Origin: Bacteroidota bacterium | GTDB taxonomy: Bacteria; Bacteroidota; Bacteroidia; Bacteroidales; Prolixibacteraceae | DNA length: 11,715 nucleotides | NCBI GenBank assembly: GCA_030691295.1 | Contig: JAUYEQ010000091.1 | Coordinates: 1-11,715 of the forward strand | Direction of reading: 5' to 3' | In this document: piece after piece, positions 6,900 to 11,715 of the stretch | Numbering within the stretch: position 1 is the stretch's first letter | Layout: every line of letters begins with the position of its first letter | Notes under the pieces: model-generated | The model's database searches: none | Told to the model about the DNA's origin: nothing | Seen by the model: only the letters and a program-made list of their open reading frames with translations | Position numbers and translations under genes: made by a program

Positions 6900-7364
6900 T
6901 TAATTTTGTATTTCAGAATAAATTTCAAGATCGTTCATGTCAGTAGAAAGATAGGCTAGTAATTCGTCCGACTTTATTTCAGAAAGAGCGCTCGTTTCAT
7001 CTCTCAATATTGTATTGAACAAAGAGTTTTCGTCAAATAATGAAAAATTGAGGGCGTAAGCATCCATATTTTCAAATGAACTTGAATCAGTTATCCCGGA
7101 TTTGACAAGACTGCTCGGCGAAAAGTATTTGATCGGGTAATATGCGAGCAAATAAACAATTGCAAAGCTAGCGGCAAGCCCTAAAACTGGCTTTAATAAT
7201 TGAAATATTTTGCCTGATTTTGAAGTCGTCTTATTTTTCGCCTCATGTTCAATTGCACCCATCACCCTGTCTTCGATTGAATCGAAATAGTGATCGGGAG
7301 TCCGAAACGGGTTCTTTTTTTGCCGTTTCAGAAATTCAGGTTCTATGTTTTCTTCGTCGTACAT
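6900..7364 (-). CDS. Single-pass membrane protein, probable anti-sigma factor
   Basis: This 154-residue protein has an acidic/basic cytoplasmic N-terminus (about 1-52) with NPFRTPDHYFDSIEDRVM (18-35), a form of the 'F..P..YF......' segment often seen in Bacteroidota anti-sigma-like proteins. One transmembrane helix follows (about 57-77). After it comes an acidic domain (about 80-154), presumably periplasmic. Position between an ECF sigma gene and a secreted Spy-like gene, plus the topology, indicate an anti-sigma factor that holds the sigma factor at the membrane. No zinc-binding HxxxCxxC motif of ZAS-type anti-sigma factors is present. The sequence alone does not prove sigma binding, so the role is inferred mainly from context. 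Confidence 0.65.
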   Translation of the reverse strand: MYDEENIEPEFLKRQKKNPFRTPDHYFDSIEDRVMGAIEHEAKNKTTSKSGKIFQLLKPVLGLAASFAIVYLLAYYPIKYFSPSSLVKSGITDSSSFENMDAYALNFSLFDENSLFNTILRDETSALSEIKSDELLAYLSTDMNDLEIYSEIQN

Positions 7365-7430
7365 GTTTTTTTATTTATATGGCTTTGACGTCCTTAATTC
7401 GAAATAGTTTAATCCGTATTGTTTTTTATG

Positions 7431-7447
7431 CCTGAATATCTTATTAG
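7431..7447 (+). repeat. 17-base dispersed repeat, copy B
   Basis: This matches 4731-4747 at 16 of 17 positions. It lies in the 114-bp gap between the sigma gene and the probable anti-sigma gene, on the strand opposite to their transcription. Confidence 0.4.
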
Positions 7448-7457
7448 TAGCGGACAC

Positions 7458-7491
7458 CATTGGTTCAATTTTTAATATTTAAGAACCAATG
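7458..7491 (-). other. Hairpin across the sigma-factor stop codon
   Basis: CATTGGTTC (7458-7466) and GAACCAATG (7483-7491) are perfect 9-base inverted repeats separated by 16 AT-rich bases that include the stop of the sigma gene. In the operon mRNA the stem would form at the end of the sigma frame. No T-run follows on the minus strand, so it is not a standard terminator. It may stabilise or attenuate the transcript before the anti-sigma gene. Confidence 0.5.
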
Positions 7492-8039
7492 CCGGGTTCG
7501 TGTGTCTTTACGTATTCTTCTACTTTCTTTACCGCATGATGGTAGGAGGCTTTCAGCGCCCCAACAGATGTTTCAAGAATCGCCGACATATCTTCGTATT
7601 TTATTTCCTCTAAATATTTCATGTTAAAAACCAGCCGTTGTTTGTCAGGCAAAGTTGCAATCGCTTTTTGCAAAAGTAACTGCCATTCATCGCCATCGAA
7701 ATAGGTGTCACTTTCCAGATTTTCAAGCAAATATTCGTTGACATCGTTTAATCCCGGCATCATTCTTCGTTTACGCTGATTCAGAAAAGTAATTGATTCG
7801 TTGGTTGCAATTCGGTATAGCCATGTGAATATGCTTGATTCTGCCCTGAACGTGTCGATTCCATTCCAGACTTTTATCAGTGTGTTTTGCAAAACATCGT
7901 CGGCATCGTCGTGGTTCAATACCATTTTTCGTATGTGCCAGTATAACCGCTCCTTGTATTTGGAAACGAGATGCCTGAAAGCAAGTTCCCTTGTCGAAGG
8001 ATCTTTCAGACTCTCTAATATTTGCAAGTCATCGGTCAT
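7479..8039 (-). CDS. ECF-type RNA polymerase sigma factor
   Basis: This 186-residue protein has only regions 2 and 4 of sigma-70. Region 2 spans about 20-91, with the core-binding segment NHDDADDVLQNTLIKVWNG (42-60) and the -10 recognition segment FTWLYRIATNESITFLNQRKRR (71-92). Region 4 spans about 118-172 with LPDKQRLVFNMKYLEEIKYEDMS and a helix-turn-helix ending GALKASYHHAVKK. Region 3 is absent, as expected of extracytoplasmic-function factors. It is the first gene of a minus-strand operon with a probable anti-sigma factor and a secreted Spy-like protein, separated from the next gene by 114 bases. This is the arrangement expected when signals from the envelope release the sigma factor. 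The target regulon cannot be read from the window, but an autoregulated promoter upstream (8040-8169) would be usual. Confidence 0.9.
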   Translation of the reverse strand: MTDDLQILESLKDPSTRELAFRHLVSKYKERLYWHIRKMVLNHDDADDVLQNTLIKVWNGIDTFRAESSIFTWLYRIATNESITFLNQRKRRMMPGLNDVNEYLLENLESDTYFDGDEWQLLLQKAIATLPDKQRLVFNMKYLEEIKYEDMSAILETSVGALKASYHHAVKKVEEYVKTHEPGIGS

Positions 8040-8090
8040 ACTTTAAAGATTGTTGCTGATCTGACATTAAAAAAGGAGAATGGTTTAATA

Positions 8091-8111
8091 GGACAAGACA
8101 AAGTGTCGTCC
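8091..8111. promoter_or_regulatory. Imperfect dyad upstream of the sigma-factor gene
   Basis: On the plus strand GGAC at 8091-8094 and GTCC at 8108-8111 flank an inner AC/GT pair. Of ten symmetric pairs in this 21-base stretch, seven match. It lies 52-72 bases upstream of the sigma start, where an operator or promoter element for the operon would be. The rest of the 130-base gap shows no clear TAnnTTTG box. Confidence 0.3.
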
Positions 8112-8169
8112 CAATGTTCAGAAATGCAAACCCTAACTGAGCCCTGAAAACTGAGACTGGTCACTTTTC

Positions 8170-8919
8170 TTATTCAATCCTGAAATTCAGTCCTTCCAAC
8201 TTCAGTTTTTCATAAACCTGAATGTCGAACTGGTATAATTTGGCGGCACGGTGGGCAACATTTTGCTGTTTTTTTCCTGAATCGACCAGTAGTTCCATTT
8301 TTGCCAGCTTTTTCCTGAAGTTTCGGGTATCCATTTTTTTATTCAGGATCACTTCGTATAAAGACTGTATTTCGGTCAACGTGAAATTTTCAGGAAGAAG
8401 ATGAAAGCCAACCGGATGATACATCACTTCCTGTCTTAATTTGATGAGCGCCTGTTCAATGATTTTGTCATGATCGAAACATAGTGGAGGCAATTCGTTC
8501 AGGTTAAACCATTGCAACGATTTTGCCAGGCCCGATTGTTTCAGATGGTAATAATCAGGATTTATCAGTGCATAATATCCAATGGTAATTACCCTCGTAT
8601 AGGGCACCCGTTCGAGTGAACCAAAAGTGTGAATTTGTTGCAGAAAAACATTGTTTACTCCTGTTGCCTGAAAAAGCAGCGCTTTGGCAAATTCATCAAG
8701 ATCTTGATTCTCCGGTACGTGGCTGCCAAAGAGGCTCCAGTAATGGTCGCTGGTTAATACCGGATGCTGTTCGTATAGTTTTTTGATTTGATCTGTAGTA
8801 ACTTGTTCCGGAAGTGATCGTTTGAGTGCATCTTTATCAATTTGATTGAGTAAAACACGTAACCCGGATTTGTCAAATCCGAAAATAACGCAATCGACAG
8901 AGACAGAATTTAAAATCAT
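8170..8919 (-). CDS. Nudix-fold transcriptional regulator (NrtR/AraR-like) with degenerate Nudix box
   Basis: This 249-residue cytoplasmic protein has a Nudix domain (about 3-150) fused to a C-terminal winged helix (about 165-235, with LTEIQSLYEVILNKKMDTRNFRKKL). That is the architecture of NrtR-type regulators and of the Bacteroidota AraR group. In active Nudix enzymes the box reads GX5EX7REUXEEXGU. Here it is GSHVPENQDLDEFAKALLFQATGV (65-88): the first Glu, the RE pair and the EE pair are all replaced. Hydrolysis is therefore unlikely, and the domain should act as a ligand sensor. Relatives sense ADP-ribose-type compounds or sugars; the ligand here cannot be told. No sugar or NAD genes are adjacent, so its target may lie elsewhere. 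It could also regulate itself, ychF or the sigma operon. Confidence 0.85.
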   Translation of the reverse strand: MILNSVSVDCVIFGFDKSGLRVLLNQIDKDALKRSLPEQVTTDQIKKLYEQHPVLTSDHYWSLFGSHVPENQDLDEFAKALLFQATGVNNVFLQQIHTFGSLERVPYTRVITIGYYALINPDYYHLKQSGLAKSLQWFNLNELPPLCFDHDKIIEQALIKLRQEVMYHPVGFHLLPENFTLTEIQSLYEVILNKKMDTRNFRKKLAKMELLVDSGKKQQNVAHRAAKLYQFDIQVYEKLKLEGLNFRIE

Positions 8920-8978
8920 GTTGAATTGGCTTTTTTTGTAAAAGTACGAAACCGGAATATAATATCTCTTATTGTATT

Positions 8979-9007
8979 AGCAAATATTGTTTTTCTGAAA
9001 TATTGCT
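8979..9007. promoter_or_regulatory. AT-rich inverted repeat in the divergent regulator/ychF gap
   Basis: AGCAAATATT (8979-8988) and AATATTGCT (8999-9007) are near-perfect inverted repeats (one extra A in the left arm) 10 bases apart. They lie in the 186-bp region between the divergent starts of the Nudix regulator (8919) and ychF (9106). An operator for the regulator's own gene is possible, but the symmetry is partly due to AT-richness. Confidence 0.25.
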
Positions 9008-9069
9008 GCTAAATAAGTTATAAAAAACTGGTATCAAATTATAAATGCCACAAAGTTTGATGATTCGAT

Positions 9070-9077
9070 TATCTTTG
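9070..9077 (+). promoter_or_regulatory. Candidate -7 box for ychF
   Basis: TATCTTTG matches TAnnTTTG exactly, 28 bases before the ychF ATG. The nearest TTTG upstream (9056-9059) leaves only a 10-base spacer, so a proper -33 element is not evident. Confidence 0.5.
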
Positions 9078-9105
9078 CACCGAAATTCAAAAAAGATAAA
9101 AACGC

Positions 9106-10206
9106 ATGGCATTAAAGTGTGGAATTGTAGGACTTCCGAATGTGGGAAAGTCAACCTTGTTCAATTGTTTGTCGAGTGCAAAAGCACAATCGGCTAACTT
9201 TCCGTTTTGTACCATTGAACCCAATATTGGGGTAATCACAGTTCCCGACGAACGATTAATAGAACTTCAAAAGATTGATAATCCAAAGAAGGTTGTTCCA
9301 ACTACCATCGAAATCGTTGATATTGCAGGCCTGGTAAAAGGAGCCAGCAAAGGTGAAGGTTTAGGAAATCAGTTTCTTGCCAACATTCGCGAAACGGATG
9401 CAATTATCCATTTAATCAGGTGTTTCGACAATGATAACATCGTTCATGTTGATGGATCTGTCAATCCGGTGCGCGATAAAGAAATAATAGATATTGAGTT
9501 GCAGTTAAAAGACCTGGAGACCGTTGAAGCTCGTATTGCGAAGTGGGAAAAGGTTGCCAAACATGGTCTCGACAAAAATGCGAAAAAGATAGTGGAAATT
9601 AGTCAACGCTACCGCGATGCATTGCTTCAGGGAAAATCGGCACGTACTGTAGAGCTAAGTGCTGAAGATATAAAGCTGACTTTTGATTTCTATTTACTGA
9701 CCAACAAACCGGTTTTGTACGTTTGCAATGTTGACGAAGCTTCTGCAAAAGAAGGAAACAGATATGTTGAAATGGTGAGAGAAGCTGTTAAAGATGAAAA
9801 AGCCGAAATACTGGTTATTGCGGCAGCAACCGAGTCAGACATTGCCGAATTGGAATCCTACGAAGAAAAACAGATGTTTCTGGAAGAACTTGGATTGACT
9901 GAACCGGGTGTCAATAAACTGATTCATGCTGCCTACCGATTGCTAAATCTCGAAACTTATTTTACAACTGGTGCTGATGAAAGTCGCGCATGGACTTATG
10001 TTCGCGGAATTAAAGCACCACAGGCTGCTGGTATTATCCATTCTGATTTCGAAAAGGGATTTATCCGGGCTGAAGTGATCAAATACAGCGACTACATTCG
10101 TTTAAGATCTGAATCTGCCTGTCGTGAAGTAGGTAAAATAGGAATCGAAGGCAAGGAATATGTTGTGCAGGATGGAGATATCATGCACTTCAGGTTCAAT
10201 GTTTAG
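9106..10206 (+). CDS. ychF: YchF/OLA1-family ATPase
   Basis: This 366-residue protein has the length and domain order of YchF: an N-terminal TRAFAC P-loop domain, a coiled-coil insertion (about 130-180) and a C-terminal TGS domain (about 278-361). G1 is GLPNVGKST (9-17), the Walker B/G3 region is DIAGLVKGASKGEGLGNQFL (72-91), and the base-specificity motif is NVDE (208-211) in place of the NKxD of GTPases. That replacement is known to give YchF its preference for ATP. The protein binds ribosomes and is linked to translation and oxidative-stress control in other bacteria. It reads divergently from the Nudix regulator and ends at a strong terminator, so it is monocistronic. Confidence 0.96.
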   Translation: MALKCGIVGLPNVGKSTLFNCLSSAKAQSANFPFCTIEPNIGVITVPDERLIELQKIDNPKKVVPTTIEIVDIAGLVKGASKGEGLGNQFLANIRETDAIIHLIRCFDNDNIVHVDGSVNPVRDKEIIDIELQLKDLETVEARIAKWEKVAKHGLDKNAKKIVEISQRYRDALLQGKSARTVELSAEDIKLTFDFYLLTNKPVLYVCNVDEASAKEGNRYVEMVREAVKDEKAEILVIAAATESDIAELESYEEKQMFLEELGLTEPGVNKLIHAAYRLLNLETYFTTGADESRAWTYVRGIKAPQAAGIIHSDFEKGFIRAEVIKYSDYIRLRSESACREVGKIGIEGKEYVVQDGDIMHFRFNV

Positions 10207-10228
10207 AAATAAATTCACACAAATATTG

Positions 10229-10256
10229 AAAAGGCAGTCATTTTTGGCTGCCTTTT
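10229..10256 (+). terminator. Intrinsic terminator after ychF
   Basis: AAAAGGCAG (10229-10237) and CTGCCTTTT (10248-10256) form a perfect 9-bp stem with a 10-base loop, 22 bases after the ychF stop. Further T-rich DNA follows. Confidence 0.88.
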
Positions 10257-10275
10257 GTGTTTTTGCAAGTTTTTT

Positions 10276-10293
10276 TTTCTGAAATATCAGAAA
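10276..10293. other. Small hairpin in the ychF-asnB gap
   Basis: TTTCTGA (10276-10282) and TCAGAAA (10287-10293) pair around an AATA loop, just after a long T-run. It might be a second terminator stem. The rest of the 374-bp gap (10207-10580) holds the ychF terminator, this hairpin, a short G-run near 10350 and the asnB promoter candidate. I find no credible gene or riboswitch in it. Confidence 0.35.
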
Positions 10294-10503
10294 TTGCATT
10301 GCATTAGAAATTATATATTATTTCCTGATTTTAGCTGTCTGATTGTGGGGGTGGTTTTTGTAAATTCAATGAATTTTTAAAACATGATCCGAAATGAATG
10401 GGGTAGGGGACGTAAAAGAGGTGTTTTTAAATATGTGTTGTTTCTTTAGAAATATCAAAAATGTTATATAATGTCGATAAAACAAGAAAAAAGACAGAGA
10501 AAG

Positions 10504-10534
10504 TTTTAATAATTAATCAAAATGACTATTTTTG
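10504..10534 (+). promoter_or_regulatory. Candidate promoter of asnB
   Basis: TATTTTTG at 10527-10534 is an exact TAnnTTTG match. TTTT at 10504-10507, a partial match to the TTTG -33 element, lies 19 bases upstream, the ideal spacing. Transcription would start near 10540 and leave about 40 bases of leader before the ATG at 10581. Confidence 0.55.
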
Positions 10535-10580
10535 GACTCGATATTGACAAAAGAAGAAATGATATTTAAAACTAAATAAT

Positions 10581-11715
10581 ATGTGTGGATTTGTAGGTGT
10601 GTTTGATTTGAAAGTAAAATCAGAGGAATTGCGTCCTCAGGTTTTGAAGATGTCGAAGAAAATTCGTCACCGCGGACCAGATTGGTCTGGCGTTTTTTCG
10701 TGTGATAAAGCTATTCTGTCTCATGAACGATTATCGATTGTCGATCCTGAATCAGGTGGTCAACCTTTGAAAAGCAGAGATGGAAAACTGGTATTGGCTG
10801 TAAACGGAGAGATTTATAACCATCAGGAAATCAGAAACCGGATGGGCGATTCCTACGATTTTATGACACAATCGGACTGTGAAGTTATTTTAGCATTGTA
10901 CCGCGAAAAAGGCATTGATTTTCTGGAAGATCTGAATGGAATTTTTGCTTTTGCATTGTACGATCAGGAGAAAGATGTGTATTTGGTTGCACGCGATCAT
11001 ATCGGAATCATTCCTTTGTACCAGGGATGGGATAAATCAGGAAATTACTACGTTGCGTCAGAACTTAAATCGCTGGAAGGCATTTGCAACAATATCGAGG
11101 AATTTCTACCGGGCAAATATCTTTACAGTCCCGATAGCGAAATCAAAACATGGTACGAACGCGAATGGACATCGTTTGATGCAGTGAAAGACAACTGTTT
11201 TGACATCGCTGTTTTGCGAAAAGCGCTGGAAGATGCGGTTCACCGTCAGTTGATGTCGGATGTTCCTTATGGTGTGTTGCTTTCCGGAGGGCTCGATTCA
11301 TCCGTTATTTCTGCAATTGCCAAAAAATATGCCGCCTACCGTATCGAATCACAGGACTCAGAGCAGGCATACTGGCCTCAGTTACATTCCTTTGCAGTAG
11401 GTTTAGTAGGTTCTCCCGATCTGATAGCTGCAAAAAAAGTGGCAGATCATATCGGAACCATTCATCATGAAATTCATTTTACCGTGCAGGATGGAATGGA
11501 TGCCTTGCGCGATGTGATTTATCACCTTGAGACGTATGATGTTACGACTATTCGTGCCTCAACTCCAATGTATTTGCTTGCTCGGGTCATAAAATCGACC
11601 GGCGTTAAGATGGTGCTTTCGGGCGAAGGTGCCGATGAGATATTTGGTGGTTATTTGTATTTCCACAAAGCGCCCAATGCTCAGGCATTTCATGAAGAAA
11701 CGGTTCGCAAACTCG
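10581..11715 (+). CDS. asnB: Asparagine synthetase B, glutamine-hydrolysing (3' end outside window)
   Basis: The frame opens with MCGFVGVFDL and is open to the window edge: 378 codons of a protein that in E. coli has about 554 residues. It makes asparagine from aspartate, ATP and glutamine. The N-terminal class II glutaminase domain has the catalytic Cys2, RHRGPD (29-34), Arg50 in SHERLSIVD, NGE at 75-77 and Asp99, equivalent to the glutamine-binding residues of E. coli AsnB. The C-terminal synthetase domain has the PP-loop SGGLDSS (235-241) and SGEGADEIFGGY (347-358). All key residues present in this part are intact. The ATG is fixed because Cys2 must become the N-terminal residue. The missing part lies beyond the window edge and does not imply a damaged gene. 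Confidence 0.95.
   Translation, partial: MCGFVGVFDLKVKSEELRPQVLKMSKKIRHRGPDWSGVFSCDKAILSHERLSIVDPESGGQPLKSRDGKLVLAVNGEIYNHQEIRNRMGDSYDFMTQSDCEVILALYREKGIDFLEDLNGIFAFALYDQEKDVYLVARDHIGIIPLYQGWDKSGNYYVASELKSLEGICNNIEEFLPGKYLYSPDSEIKTWYEREWTSFDAVKDNCFDIAVLRKALEDAVHRQLMSDVPYGVLLSGGLDSSVISAIAKKYAAYRIESQDSEQAYWPQLHSFAVGLVGSPDLIAAKKVADHIGTIHHEIHFTVQDGMDALRDVIYHLETYDVTTIRASTPMYLLARVIKSTGVKMVLSGEGADEIFGGYLYFHKAPNAQAFHEETVRKL

Noticed and set aside
8991..10287. TTTTCTGAAATAT at 8991-9003 and 10275-10287 flanking ychF as possible insertion repeats
   Set aside because: It is 13 AT-rich bases only, with unrelated flanks; ychF is a core gene with its own promoter and terminator.
10522..10569. A 15-residue leader-peptide-like frame (MTIFGLDIDKRRNDI) before asnB
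   Set aside because: It contains no Asn-rich run and no attenuator hairpins, and it overlaps the better-supported promoter box at 10527-10534.

Overview
The window reads like chromosomal DNA of a Bacteroidota bacterium, plausibly of the Marinilabiliales/Bacteroidales side. This rests on moderate AT-richness, promoter boxes of the TAnnTTTG type close to start codons, few visible Shine-Dalgarno sites, DUF4160/DUF2442 and NrtR/AraR-like Nudix regulators, and an ECF sigma factor linked to a Spy-like periplasmic protein. Lineage is inferred from these traits; no search was run.

Layout, left to right. A possible 3' tail of an upstream gene (3-74) precedes ettA (158-1846, ABC-F translation factor) with a double-hairpin terminator. 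Next is a two-gene DUF4160-DUF2442 cassette (1991-2483). It is followed by a second, diverged copy of the ettA 3' end and of its double hairpin (2498-2658). Then come a WbuC-type cupin (2726-3202) and hisS (3270-4634). A 269-bp gap (4635-4903) holds a palindromic terminator and three heptanucleotide repeat blocks in one shared register, and is followed by hutH (4904-6403). A bidirectional terminator separates hutH from a minus-strand operon: ECF sigma factor (8039-7479), single-pass membrane protein, probably the anti-sigma factor (7364-6900), and secreted Spy-like protein (6893-6435). Upstream of that, also on minus, is a Nudix-fold regulator with a ruined catalytic box (8919-8170). Divergent from it are ychF (9106-10206) and, after a terminator and a 374-bp gap, asnB (10581 to the window edge, truncated by the window).

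Most genes are housekeeping: translation (ettA, hisS, ychF) and nitrogen/amino-acid metabolism (hutH, asnB). The parts that look less ordinary are the DUF4160-DUF2442 cassette bracketed by two diverged copies of the ettA end, the in-register heptad arrays before hutH, and the sigma/anti-sigma/Spy-like module, whose layout resembles CnrYXH-type envelope sensing systems. I see no complete mobile element, integrase, CRISPR array, tRNA or rRNA.
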